64,000 bases of DNA from an uncultured Lachnospiraceae bacterium (lineage in GTDB: Bacteria; Bacillota; Clostridia; Lachnospirales; Lachnospiraceae), in assembly GCA_910579735.1 (NCBI GenBank), contig CAJTUZ010000003.1, positions 134,082 through 198,081 on the forward strand, given 5' to 3'. Positions 17,938-27,151 of the stretch are shown one piece after another. A program made the translations under genes and the position numbers. Under the pieces are notes generated by a model. The model searched no databases. It was not told the DNA's origin and saw only the letters and a list, made by a program, of their open reading frames with translations. Numbering within the stretch: position 1 is the stretch's first letter; every line of letters starts with the position of its first letter.

Positions 17938-19527
17938 TTAATCTATATTCAGTTTGATCTTTCTGTATTTTGAGGGCGTACAGCCTTTTATTTCTATGAA
18001 TTTGCGGATAAAATAGTCGCTGTCCCTGTATCCTACGTCTTCCGCGATCTGACCGATCTTTTTGTCCGTTTTCAACAGTTGGCCGGCGGCCTCGTCAATG
18101 CGGTAATGGCTCAGATAATCTTTGAAAGACTGTCCGTATTTCTTGCGGAATATCTGTCCGAGATAGGAACTGTTAATATAGTATTTTCTGCTCAGGTCCC
18201 GCAGACTCAGGTTCTCGGCATAATTTTCTTTTACCTCCCTCTCAATCTCCATCAAAACACCTCTGGACACATTTTTGCGCAGCTGTGCCAGATAGTCGGC
18301 ATATTCACAGGCGAAACGGGATAAATGAACGCTGCTTCCCCGCATGATCCCTTCTTCAAAGCTGCTCTCACTGATAAACTGCAGGATTTCTTCCTGATTG
18401 ACCTCATTATCCTGCTCCATGGCAAGGTGGATGAGCTGAAACAGCAGATAGTTGATGTTCAGGCTGAGCATATCGCCCGCTACGCCCATGTTGCCGATCT
18501 CTTCATAGAGATTATCCACACTCTTGCGGATCTGTATTTTCTCATCCTGCTCGATCGCCCGGATCAGATCGTCCAGGCTGTTCTTACATAATATAATGCC
18601 ATTTTGTTTTACCTTAACTTCCTGTTCATAAAAATATATATTTTTTTTCACATAAAAGGCCACTAACGATTTTAAGATGCAGCTTGTCCCGTAAGATTTC
18701 GATATGGCCGCAATATTCTGAACCCGTTTCCCTACCAGCATACACACCGGACGTTTCAACCGCTTCTCCAGCTCCCTGTGTAATCTGTTTAGATAATCTT
18801 CCTCGTCCATATCCATTTTAGCTGCCATGTAATCGCAGAAAATGAAACCGATATCAAAGCTCTTATCCTTATAAGAAACATCAAATATGGCATGACTGCG
18901 GTCTTCCTGCAGAAGTTCCTGGCAGGCGCTGTACAGATCCCTTTGAAGCGCTCTGGCCGCTCCGTCTTCCCATTCGTCATAAGACTCCGAGATTTCTATG
19001 TCGATATAGCGTATCCCTTCCGATAGCTGCAGATGATTCTTGACATATTCCAGATTCATCTCGTCATATTTCCCGTTCAGAAGCGCTATCATGTTACGGG
19101 CCAGATAAGCGGATTCCATTCTTTGATGATTCTGTCTGTCGATCCTTTCACTTTCCGACAGATGCGTGATCTTTCGAAGGATCGCAAGCAGTCCGTCCTT
19201 CTCTACGGGTTTCAGGATATAATCGACGCAATTATAACGAATTGCCTGCTGTGCGTATGTGAAATCATTGTACCCGCTCAGAATGACAAAATATGCCTCC
19301 GACAGATTCTCCTGACGTATCCGTCTGATCAGATCGATCCCCGTCATCCCGGGCATCTTGATATCCGTTATAATCAGATCCACCTGATTTTCTTTTAAAA
19401 ATTCGATCACTGCCTCTCCGTTATCCAGGGCCGCCGCAATCTCATAGCCTTCCGCTTCCCAATCGATCAAAACTTTCAGTCCCTGCAAAATAAAGGGTTC
19501 GTCATCCACTAATATTACCCGAAGCAT
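17938..19527 (-). CDS. AraC-type response regulator, YesN family
   Basis: 529 residues. The receiver domain (MLRVILVDDEPFILQGLKVL, phospho-acceptor Asp in DLIITDIKMPG) is followed by a ~280-residue linker. The C-terminal AraC double helix-turn-helix reads YYINSSYLGQIFRKKYGQSF and IGQIAEDVGYRDSDYFIRKF. It partners the YesM kinase 17 bases upstream. I start at ATG 19527, with GGGGAGAGAAGAA as ribosome site; ATG 19542 would place that site inside the gene. It probably activates the transporter-GH8 operon directly downstream. Confidence 0.92.
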   Translation of the reverse strand: MLRVILVDDEPFILQGLKVLIDWEAEGYEIAAALDNGEAVIEFLKENQVDLIITDIKMPGMTGIDLIRRIRQENLSEAYFVILSGYNDFTYAQQAIRYNCVDYILKPVEKDGLLAILRKITHLSESERIDRQNHQRMESAYLARNMIALLNGKYDEMNLEYVKNHLQLSEGIRYIDIEISESYDEWEDGAARALQRDLYSACQELLQEDRSHAIFDVSYKDKSFDIGFIFCDYMAAKMDMDEEDYLNRLHRELEKRLKRPVCMLVGKRVQNIAAISKSYGTSCILKSLVAFYVKKNIYFYEQEVKVKQNGIILCKNSLDDLIRAIEQDEKIQIRKSVDNLYEEIGNMGVAGDMLSLNINYLLFQLIHLAMEQDNEVNQEEILQFISESSFEEGIMRGSSVHLSRFACEYADYLAQLRKNVSRGVLMEIEREVKENYAENLSLRDLSRKYYINSSYLGQIFRKKYGQSFKDYLSHYRIDEAAGQLLKTDKKIGQIAEDVGYRDSDYFIRKFIEIKGCTPSKYRKIKLNID

Positions 19528-19544
19528 TTCTTCTCTCCCCATTG

Positions 19545-21308
19545 TTATAGTTTATTCTGTGGAATGCGGATCTGAATGATCGTTCCGACATTCTGTTCAC
19601 TCTCCACGCAAAAGCGCACTTCGTTATCAGTCACCATTTTTAAGCGCAGGCAGGCATTTAAAATACCTACTCTTTCCTTCTGTTTCAGCCTCTCAATATT
19701 GGCATTGTCCATTTTGTCCTGTATGTCGCATACCATTTCTTCTGTCATGCCTTTTCCCGTATCCTCCACCTCAATGCAAAGGAATTCCTCTTCCATATAA
19801 ATCCGAATGAAGATCCAGCCGGGCGCCGTCTTGCTTTCAATGCCGTGTACACACGCGTTCTCTGCAAATGTAACGATAGTTAGTTTCGGAATTTTTCGCG
19901 ATTTACATTCCGGCTCCACTTCCAGAGAATAGGACAGCCTGTCGCCAAAACGATATTTCTGCAGTCCCAGATAGGCTTCTACGAAATCCAGTTCCTTGCC
20001 GATCTCGATCGTATCGTTGCCCCAGTCAACATTCTGTCTTTCCATAACGGCCAGCTTTTCAACCATATCTGCCGTTTCATATTCTTTCTTCAGCACACTG
20101 TGCATACGGATACTCTCTAAAGCGTTAAAGAGAAAATGCGGATTGATCTGTCCGTACAATGCCAGAAGTTCTGCATTTTTCTGTGCAATGCTCATTTCCT
20201 GTTCCCGCAGTTTATCCTTATATATGGTCTGGATCAGTTCATTGATCCGGTCCACCATGCAGTTATAGTTTCTCATTAACTGCGCGATCTCATCGTTTCC
20301 CTGTATATCGGGTATTCTCGTCAGCTTCTCTGCGTTTACACCGTCGAATGCCGCTCCCAGTTTTCCAATACGTACCGTAATGGACCTTTCGATCTGTGTC
20401 ATCAATTCATACGGCAGAAGGATATTGATCAGCAGCAGGAAAAGAATCAACGGCGCATTGGAAAAGATCTTCATCCAGAATCGATTCTCTTTGCCCATTA
20501 CATAAATCTGATATGTTTCTCCAAACAGGACGATGTCCTTGCAGTATCCCGCCTCATCCGCCATCACAAAATCATTAAACGGCTGTCCGAGCGGATTGTC
20601 TTTCGTATTGGATAACAGAATCTTTCCATCTTTACAGATATAGACCGGAGATTCGGAATTCATCCCATCAATATCCCGGATCACTTTGTTGTAATCGATC
20701 TCCATTTTTATCACTTTTTCACATCCGCGGCTGTTGACAAGATTCATCCGGCGCAGGAAAAGAATCTTCCTCTTTGCACTGACCGCAGGACTTTTCCAGT
20801 CGTCATAATAAAACAGGAGCATGGCGTCTTTCTCATAATTCTTTAATGCCTGATACCATTCTGTCTCCCGGATCGTCGAAATACGGCCAAACTCGCCTCC
20901 GTTGATCAGCGTTTCGTTATCTGCATAGATTGTTACTTTGGTGTTTATGATCGCCGTACTGCTGGCAAACATCGAATTGCGCATGAGATCCTGATATCCC
21001 TCCACATACGCAAGCGGCGTTTCATACTGTGTATTCAGAAATTCTTCCAGATATCTGTTCAGATTGATACTGTCCGCCATAGAAGCCGCGGACATTACCG
21101 TAGTATAAATACTATACTGTACCGCACTCGCCAGATTCTCCATATCATGCTGCTGTTGTACCTTTTCGGCCGACAGCACACTGTACAGGATAAATCCATC
21201 CGTCAAAATAAGCGGCAGAATCACGCATATGATATAAAGACTCTGCAATTTCTTTTTCAGTTTGAGGTCATCCAGGCATTTTTGTATTTTCTCTCTGGCA
21301 GGCTGCAT
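19545..21308 (-). CDS. Sensor histidine kinase, YesM family
   Basis: 587 residues. One membrane segment near residues 20-42 and another near 288-308 bracket an extracellular sensor domain of about 240 residues. A HAMP-like stretch then leads to the kinase. The His_kinase motif is INPHFLFNALESIRMHSV (phospho-His in NPHF), and the ATPase part has FAENACVHGI and VEDTGKGMTEEMV. This is the YesM class found with LplABC-type transporters; it may sense an oligosaccharide or its bound receptor. It starts the block, and no strong promoter consensus was found in the AT-rich gap 21309-21444. Confidence 0.93.
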   Translation of the reverse strand: MQPAREKIQKCLDDLKLKKKLQSLYIICVILPLILTDGFILYSVLSAEKVQQQHDMENLASAVQYSIYTTVMSAASMADSINLNRYLEEFLNTQYETPLAYVEGYQDLMRNSMFASSTAIINTKVTIYADNETLINGGEFGRISTIRETEWYQALKNYEKDAMLLFYYDDWKSPAVSAKRKILFLRRMNLVNSRGCEKVIKMEIDYNKVIRDIDGMNSESPVYICKDGKILLSNTKDNPLGQPFNDFVMADEAGYCKDIVLFGETYQIYVMGKENRFWMKIFSNAPLILFLLLINILLPYELMTQIERSITVRIGKLGAAFDGVNAEKLTRIPDIQGNDEIAQLMRNYNCMVDRINELIQTIYKDKLREQEMSIAQKNAELLALYGQINPHFLFNALESIRMHSVLKKEYETADMVEKLAVMERQNVDWGNDTIEIGKELDFVEAYLGLQKYRFGDRLSYSLEVEPECKSRKIPKLTIVTFAENACVHGIESKTAPGWIFIRIYMEEEFLCIEVEDTGKGMTEEMVCDIQDKMDNANIERLKQKERVGILNACLRLKMVTDNEVRFCVESEQNVGTIIQIRIPQNKL

Positions 21309-21444
21309 AGCGGTTCCCCTTTTTTCTTTTTATTTTACCTTCTTATATCATAATAAAAAACCCTTTTAACTAAAAAATATTTCCAGACAAAATATAGGTT
21401 TTTATTCCGGCCGTATAAACAGCGCTTTTCTCAAGATCTTAATG

Positions 21445-21490
21445 TCAAAAACTGCCGCTTCCATGGTGCATGACCATGCCGCGGCAGTTT
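21445..21490 (-). terminator. Terminator of ftsH
   Basis: On the minus strand AAACTGCCGC and GCGGCAGTTT form a perfect 10-bp stem with an inner CATGGT/ACCATG helix; TTTTTGACATT follows. It begins about 100 bases after the ftsH stop. Confidence 0.8.
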
Positions 21491-21590
21491 CTTCCCGACT
21501 ATTCTTATTCCATTTATCAATACCATTCGTTTTCCGATCCGTTTCGGATGTTTCTGTCAGACTGCTATCTGCGGCGGCAGACACGGTGTT

Positions 21591-23879
21591 CTATGGCTGT
21601 TCTACCGGCGGCACATCTGAAGACAATTGCTTTTCCGGGGATACATCAGACGACACTTCCCCGCCCGGCGCCGTCTCCGGTCTGCTTTCCGTTTCTTTTG
21701 CCAGATTCTGTGCAAAATCCGGTGTCAGACTTGAATGAGAAAACAGGCCGACATTGGGATTCTCCGCCGGCTGCCGTACAAACGGCATATTCTGGGGCGC
21801 TGGCGGCGTATTCTGCTGTACGGGCGCTGCGTTTTGCGGCACGTCCGAAACTGCTTTCGGCTGTGTGCCTTCTTTCTTCTCTTTATCTGTATCAGCCGCG
21901 GATTTTTCCTGCTTTTTCTCTTTTTCCTCTTCTTTCGGTTCCGGAATGCCTTTTTCTTTCCGGTATATTTTCATGAATTCCTTACCGGTAATGGTTTCTT
22001 TTTCAATCAGATAATCCGCCAGTTTATCCATGATTTCCCGATTGGATTTTAACAGCTTCTTAGCCTGCTTATAACTGTCATGCAGCATCTTCATAACTTC
22101 CGTATCGATATCGGCTGCCGTTACATCCGAACAGGTTAAAGACGCCCTGCCGTCAAGATACTGGCTTTCTACCGTAGCAAGTCCCATAAGCCCGAATTTT
22201 TTGCTCATGCCGAACCGTGTGATCATGTTGCGCGCAAGACTGGTCGCCTGCTCAATATCGTTAGCTGCGCCGGTCGTTACCGTATCAAATACGATCTCCT
22301 CCGCCGCGCGGCCGGCTAACAGTCCTACCAGCCTGTCACGCAGTTCCGCCTCGGTATCCAGATATTTCTCTTCTTCCGGCACCTGCATTACATAGCCGAG
22401 GGCGCCCATTGTCCTGGGAACGATCGTAATCTTCTGTACCGGCTCCGAATTTTTCTGCAGGGCGCTGACAAGCGCATGTCCGACTTCATGATAGGATACG
22501 ATCTTACGTTCCTCTTTACTCATGATCCGGTCTTTCTTTTCTTTGCCCACAAGTACCTGTTCTACCGCGTCAAACAAATCTTTCTGGCTGACGAATTCTC
22601 TTCCCATTTTAACGGCATTGATCGCGGCCTCGTTGATCATATTGGCAAGATCGGAGCCGACTGCTCCGGAAGTTGCAAGGGCGATCTCATCCAGATCGAC
22701 GGATTCATCCATCAAAACGTCCTTGGCGTGTACCTTCAAAATTTCTACACGTCCTTTGAGATCCGGTTTATCCACAATGATCCTTCGGTCGAATCGTCCC
22801 GGACGAAGCAGCGCTTTATCCAGTATTTCAGGGCGGTTTGTCGCCGCCAGGATGATGATTCCCTTTTTGCCGTCAAAGCCGTCCATTTCGGAAAGCAGCT
22901 GGTTTAACGTCTGTTCCCGTTCTTCGTTGCCGCCGCCGTATTTGGAATCACGGCTTCTTCCGATCGCATCAATTTCGTCAATAAATACAATACAGGGAGC
23001 ATTTTTTTCCGCCTCTTTAAAAAGATCACGGACACGGGAAGCGCCGACACCCACGTATAACTCTATGAAATCCGAACCGGACAGGGAGAAGAACGGTACG
23101 TGCGCTTCTCCTGCAACCGCTTTTGCAAGCAATGTTTTACCGGTACCGGGCGGTCCCACCAAAAGGGCTCCCTTAGGCAGTCTCGCACCGATCTTGGAAT
23201 ATTTTCCGGGATTATGCAGAAAGTCCACGACTTCCACCAGTGACTCTTTGGCTTCGTCTTCACCTGCCACATCCTGAAAGGTAATACCTGTTTCTTTCTG
23301 TACATATACCTTGGCATTGCTTTTGCCGACCCCCATCGGGCCGCCTTTGCCCATCTTACGAAACACGAGGCTGAGCAGTCCCCACATGAGCAGGACCGGA
23401 AGGATATAATAAAGCAGTACTGTAATGATCAGGCTTGAACTGTCCGCCACCTGCTTGTTGATGGCTATATCATGTTCCAGAAGCCTTGCAGTCAGCGTAT
23501 CGTCATCTTCCATTTTACCCGTGTAGTAAGTCATGCCGCCGCCATATACATAAAGAAAAGGATTCTCATTTTCCTTCTGTTTGGGATAGACGGTTATCCT
23601 GTCAGAATCTACTACGACACTTTCAATCTTCTCCTGTTCGATCATCTCAATAAATTCGTTATAACTGATCTCTTTATTGCTCGAACCGGTCATAAATTTC
23701 ATAAAGATACTGATACTGAACAAAGTAATGAGCGCTGCAATAATCAGAATGATGAAGCTCTGCTTCTTGGGATCTCCGCTGCTTCCCGATCCTCCGGGGC
23801 CGCCCTGATTATCCTGTCCTCTGTTCGAATTGCCGCCGTTATTATAATTACCGTCATATTGGTTAAGGTTATTATCCAT
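21591..23879 (-). CDS. ftsH: ATP-dependent zinc metalloprotease FtsH
   Basis: 762 residues. A Gly/Asn-rich leader (residues 1-38) precedes membrane segment 1 (~40-62). An extracytoplasmic domain follows, then membrane segment 2 (~150-172). The AAA ATPase has Walker A GPPGTGKT (242-249), Walker B IVFIDEIDA and the second-region-of-homology motif RPGRFDRRI. The protease zinc site is HEVGH (464-468). It degrades membrane proteins and regulators. The last ~105 residues are a low-complexity Pro/Glu/Gln-rich tail, longer than in most FtsH. A strong promoter lies at 23951-23979. Confidence 0.97.
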   Translation of the reverse strand: MDNNLNQYDGNYNNGGNSNRGQDNQGGPGGSGSSGDPKKQSFIILIIAALITLFSISIFMKFMTGSSNKEISYNEFIEMIEQEKIESVVVDSDRITVYPKQKENENPFLYVYGGGMTYYTGKMEDDDTLTARLLEHDIAINKQVADSSSLIITVLLYYILPVLLMWGLLSLVFRKMGKGGPMGVGKSNAKVYVQKETGITFQDVAGEDEAKESLVEVVDFLHNPGKYSKIGARLPKGALLVGPPGTGKTLLAKAVAGEAHVPFFSLSGSDFIELYVGVGASRVRDLFKEAEKNAPCIVFIDEIDAIGRSRDSKYGGGNEEREQTLNQLLSEMDGFDGKKGIIILAATNRPEILDKALLRPGRFDRRIIVDKPDLKGRVEILKVHAKDVLMDESVDLDEIALATSGAVGSDLANMINEAAINAVKMGREFVSQKDLFDAVEQVLVGKEKKDRIMSKEERKIVSYHEVGHALVSALQKNSEPVQKITIVPRTMGALGYVMQVPEEEKYLDTEAELRDRLVGLLAGRAAEEIVFDTVTTGAANDIEQATSLARNMITRFGMSKKFGLMGLATVESQYLDGRASLTCSDVTAADIDTEVMKMLHDSYKQAKKLLKSNREIMDKLADYLIEKETITGKEFMKIYRKEKGIPEPKEEEKEKKQEKSAADTDKEKKEGTQPKAVSDVPQNAAPVQQNTPPAPQNMPFVRQPAENPNVGLFSHSSLTPDFAQNLAKETESRPETAPGGEVSSDVSPEKQLSSDVPPVEQP

Positions 23880-23950
23880 CTATGAGGGTTCCTCACTTTC
23901 TAACAGATATGGTTTCTCATTAAACCGTTTCCGTTTTTCATCTATTTCTT

Positions 23951-23979
23951 ATTATATGGAACACCTTTCTATAAATCAA
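23951..23979 (-). promoter_or_regulatory. Sigma-A promoter of ftsH
   Basis: On the minus strand TTGATT (23979-23974), a 17-base spacer and a perfect TATAAT (23956-23951). It lies 72 bases before the ftsH start. The remaining divergent gap (23980-24115) contains the pyrG upstream region with a TATAAT at 24076-24081 but no convincing -35. Confidence 0.75.
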
Positions 23980-24115
23980 TAAGGGAATTATGAATTTATA
24001 GACACAAGTATTAAAGATTTCTAAAGTTTTTTCATAAAATTTGCTTTTCCAGTAGATTTTTCCGATGTATATCTATATAATAAATAGTATTATATTGCAA
24101 AAGAAAGAGGAAGAT

Positions 24116-25720
24116 ATGGCAGTCAAGTATGTATTTGTAACAGGCGGCGTTGTTTCCGGTCTCGGCAAGGGAATCACGGCCGCATCTTTAGGCAGATTAT
24201 TAAAAGCTCGTGGTTATAAAGTCACCATGCAGAAATTTGATCCTTATATCAATATTGATCCGGGAACAATGAATCCGATCCAGCACGGAGAAGTCTTTGT
24301 GACGGAAGATGGTACGGAAACTGATCTGGATTTAGGGCATTATGAAAGGTTTATCGACGAAAATCTGGACAAAAATTCCAATGTAACGACCGGAAAAGTA
24401 TACTGGTCCGTTCTTCAGAAGGAACGGCGCGGGGATTATGGCGGCGGAACCGTACAGGTTATCCCGCATATTACCAATGAGATCAAAAGCCGTTTTTACC
24501 GGAATTTTTCGGATAAGGAAACAAGGATCGCCATCATCGAGGTGGGCGGTACCGTGGGTGATATAGAGAGTCAGCCGTTTTTAGAGTCTATCCGTCAGTT
24601 CCAGCATGAAGTAGGCAGTGAAAACGCCATCCTGATCCATGTTACGCTGATCCCTTATCTGCGCGCTTCTCAGGAGATGAAGACCAAACCGACGCAGGCC
24701 AGTGTTAAGGAACTTCAGGGAATGGGAATTCGTCCCGACATCATTGTCTGCCGCAGTGAATATCCTTTAGAACCGGGATTAAAAGATAAGATTGCTCTCT
24801 TCTGTAATGTACCGAGCAACCATGTATTACAGAATTTGGACGTAGAATATTTATATGAAGCGCCTCTTACTATGGAAAAAGAACATTTGGCACAAGTTGC
24901 CTGCGAATGCTTAAATCTGGACTGTCCCGAACCGGATCTTACCGACTGGAAAGCCATGGTGGAATCCCTGCGGACTCCTACCGGAGAAACGACAATCGCT
25001 CTTGTCGGCAAATATACCCAGCTCCATGATGCTTATATCAGCGTCGTGGAAGCGTTAAAACACGGCGGCATTTCGAATCGCTGTGTCGTAAATATCAAAT
25101 GGGTGGATTCCGAAACCGTTACGGCCGAAAACGTACAGGACATTTTGGGTGATGTAAACGGAATCCTCGTTCCCGGCGGCTTCGGCGACCGCGGAATCGA
25201 AGGTATGATCCATGCGATCCGTTATGCAAGAGAACATCAGGTTCCCTATTTGGGTCTGTGTCTCGGCATGCAATTGTCTATCGTGGAATTTGCAAGAAAT
25301 GTGATCGGATACAACGATGCGCATAGTATTGAACTGGATCCGTCCACCACACATCCGGTCATCGCCCTGATGCCCGACCAGAGTGATGTGGAAGATATCG
25401 GCGGTACGTTAAGGCTCGGTTCCTATCCCTGCGTTTTGGACAAGACTTCCAAAGCATATCAGCTGTATGGAGAAGAAACGATCCACGAAAGACACAGACA
25501 CCGCTACGAAGTCAATAATGACTATCGTACCGTCCTGGCGGAAAAAGGCATGAAATTAGCCGGTCTTTCTCCGGATGGACGCATTGTGGAAATGTGCGAA
25601 CTGTCCGGACACCCGTTCTTTGTTGCAACACAGGCACACCCTGAGTTAAAATCCAGGCCGAACAGACCGCATCCGTTATTCAAAGGATTCATTACGGCTG
25701 CTCTGGAATGTAAAAAGTAA
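24116..25720 (+). CDS. pyrG: CTP synthase
   Basis: 534 residues. It makes CTP from UTP, ATP and glutamine. The N-terminal synthetase domain starts KYVFVTGGVVSGLGKGITA. QKFDPYINIDPGTMNP and IPHITNEIKSRF are part of the active and allosteric sites. The C-terminal glutaminase has the catalytic Cys in LGLCLGMQ and the His/Glu pair near HPELKSRP. The frame opens at 24065, but the family starts at MAVKYVF with AAGAGGAAG upstream. Divergent from ftsH, with its own terminator; single-gene unit. I saw no attenuator-like C-tract leader. Confidence 0.97.
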   Translation: MAVKYVFVTGGVVSGLGKGITAASLGRLLKARGYKVTMQKFDPYINIDPGTMNPIQHGEVFVTEDGTETDLDLGHYERFIDENLDKNSNVTTGKVYWSVLQKERRGDYGGGTVQVIPHITNEIKSRFYRNFSDKETRIAIIEVGGTVGDIESQPFLESIRQFQHEVGSENAILIHVTLIPYLRASQEMKTKPTQASVKELQGMGIRPDIIVCRSEYPLEPGLKDKIALFCNVPSNHVLQNLDVEYLYEAPLTMEKEHLAQVACECLNLDCPEPDLTDWKAMVESLRTPTGETTIALVGKYTQLHDAYISVVEALKHGGISNRCVVNIKWVDSETVTAENVQDILGDVNGILVPGGFGDRGIEGMIHAIRYAREHQVPYLGLCLGMQLSIVEFARNVIGYNDAHSIELDPSTTHPVIALMPDQSDVEDIGGTLRLGSYPCVLDKTSKAYQLYGEETIHERHRHRYEVNNDYRTVLAEKGMKLAGLSPDGRIVEMCELSGHPFFVATQAHPELKSRPNRPHPLFKGFITAALECKK

Positions 25721-25749
25721 CTTTGCCGCCTTTCCATCTACAAAAAATA

Positions 25750-25791
25750 AACCCCGGTAGAGCAGATCCTGATCTGTTTTCCGGGGTTTTT
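25750..25791 (+). terminator. Terminator of pyrG
   Basis: AACCCCGG and CCGGGGTT close a 23-base loop that contains a smaller CAGATC/GATCTG helix; TTTTT follows. It starts 30 bases after the pyrG stop. Confidence 0.88.
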
Positions 25792-25868
25792 CATTCATAT
25801 AGGGAGCGTTCGCAAAGCGCATTTCCCGTTATTTTGCATCAATTGTCTCACATATACGACGTTTGCCG

Positions 25869-26939
25869 CTACAGCGTTTCAATCTTGGCATCCAACGCCG
25901 CGCCTTTTAAATCTTCCTCAAGGAGCTTCATCTTCTGCATCATTTCCTTAATCGCAAGCTGTGCGTCAGACGTACCCGAACCGGTGAAAACCATACTGCC
26001 CTGTGCTTCTTCAATGAATTCTGCCTGTTCCCTGGCCCTCTTACGCTGCTCGGACTTGGTCTCTTCTTCTATATGGGACTCTTCCTGTCTTATTTCAAGC
26101 TGCTCCTGCTGCAGTTCCTCTTCCGCTCTTTGCTCTTCGATCTTCTCTTCCTGTTCTTCTTTTTCCTCCGCTTTGTCTTTGGCCTCTTCTTTCTTCTCTT
26201 CTATCTCTTCGTCGATGTGGTCCTGCGCTTCTCCGACCAGCATACCGATGATTTCTTTGCTGGCCGCAGCATTGATCTCATCCGCTTCTATCTGCGCATC
26301 TACCATCTCATGCGTTTTCAGGCGCTCGATCTGGATCTCACGGATCGCGCTGTATTCCGAACGAATCTCCTGCTGGGCCGCATCGATGCGGCTCTCAAAA
26401 ATACTCATATCACTGTCCAGTTTAAGCACACGCTGCTGGTATTCGGTAAGCTCTCCCGCATCAAGTTCCGCAAGCCTTTCCTGTTCTTCTTCTGTCAGTT
26501 CGATCTTTGAATCCGGTTTAAAAGACCGCCTGCGTTTCTCTAAAAGCTCCAGATCCTTTTGTTCCTGACTGTCGGCGCTTACGCCATATATCTGCCGGAG
26601 TTCTTCTTTATGGGCATCACCCTGCTCAAGAATGGACATATTCTCTTCCACGGTTCCATGCAGTTCCTGAATATGCGCTCTTCTGTTTCCGATGTCATTG
26701 TCTATTTTTCTATCGACATTCCATGCATCGCCGATCACCTTCAAAGCCTTTCTCTGTGCCCTTTGTCTGCGCGACAAAATAGGATCCATCTTTCCGCCCA
26801 GTTCATTCATATTGATAGAACTGTTCTGCATCTGCTGCTTATTGCCCTGATTCTGTCTGGCCGCCCTGCGTGCCTGTATGTTCTCATTCTGATTGACCAG
26901 TGAACTATGATTTCCCGCGCCAAATACCTGTACTGTCAT
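25869..26939 (-). CDS. Glutamate-rich coiled-coil protein of unknown function
   Basis: 356 residues, no signal peptide or membrane segment. A basic, Gln/Asn-rich N-terminus (residues ~20-45) is followed by long heptad-like coiled coils. One stretch around residues 235-310 is almost entirely Glu, Lys, Gln and Ala (for example EEIEEKKEEAKDKAEEKEEQ). The last 50 residues return to mixed composition (GSMVFTGSGTSDAQLAIKEM). I do not recognise a family; a structural or scaffold role is conceivable. GAGGTTGGAGAT precedes the ATG. Its leader has a CCGTATG/CATACGG hairpin around 27030-27060. Confidence 0.8.
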   Translation of the reverse strand: MTVQVFGAGNHSSLVNQNENIQARRAARQNQGNKQQMQNSSINMNELGGKMDPILSRRQRAQRKALKVIGDAWNVDRKIDNDIGNRRAHIQELHGTVEENMSILEQGDAHKEELRQIYGVSADSQEQKDLELLEKRRRSFKPDSKIELTEEEQERLAELDAGELTEYQQRVLKLDSDMSIFESRIDAAQQEIRSEYSAIREIQIERLKTHEMVDAQIEADEINAAASKEIIGMLVGEAQDHIDEEIEEKKEEAKDKAEEKEEQEEKIEEQRAEEELQQEQLEIRQEESHIEEETKSEQRKRAREQAEFIEEAQGSMVFTGSGTSDAQLAIKEMMQKMKLLEEDLKGAALDAKIETL

Positions 26940-26976
26940 ATCTCCAACCTCACTTCCTTGTGTTCTGTCCGTAGTA

Positions 26977-27005
26977 AAAGGAGTTTTGCCGGCAAAATCC
27001 TTTTT
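26977..27005 (-). terminator. Hairpin upstream of the coiled-coil gene
   Basis: AAAAGGAGTTTTGCC and GGCAAAATCCTTTTT (plus strand) form a near-perfect palindrome with T runs on both strands (TTTT on minus, TTTTT on plus). It may end transcripts coming from the beta-glucosidase gene or attenuate the coiled-coil gene. The minus-strand sequence GGATTTTGCCG is repeated immediately before it. Confidence 0.5.
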
Positions 27006-27076
27006 ATCGGCAAAATCCCTTCCCGTATGTGATCACTGTTTCTCATACGGCCCTTTGTCTTATTATTTATATTATC

Positions 27077-27137
27077 GGCTGTTCCCGCTTAAAGCTTTAA
27101 CGAACCAGCTTTAAATGTATCAGAACAGCCTTTTTTT
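27077..27137 (+). terminator. Terminator-like hairpin facing plus strand
   Basis: GGCTGTTC and GAACAGCC (27077-27084 and 27123-27130) with an inner TTAAAGCT/AGCTTTAA helix are followed by seven T on the plus strand. Both neighbouring genes are on the minus strand, where the hairpin lacks a T run. It lies just behind the beta-glucosidase stop. Confidence 0.65.
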
Positions 27138-27151
27138 GTTATAAACGGGAT

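Noticed and set aside
22522..23277. 251-codon plus-strand frame opposite ftsH
   Set aside because: Ser/Thr/Arg-rich shadow of the AAA domain; no ribosome site.
25723..26568. Plus-strand Ser/Cys-rich frame behind pyrG
   Set aside because: It is the complement of the Glu-rich coiled coil (Glu codons read as Ser/Leu/Phe) and spans the pyrG terminator.
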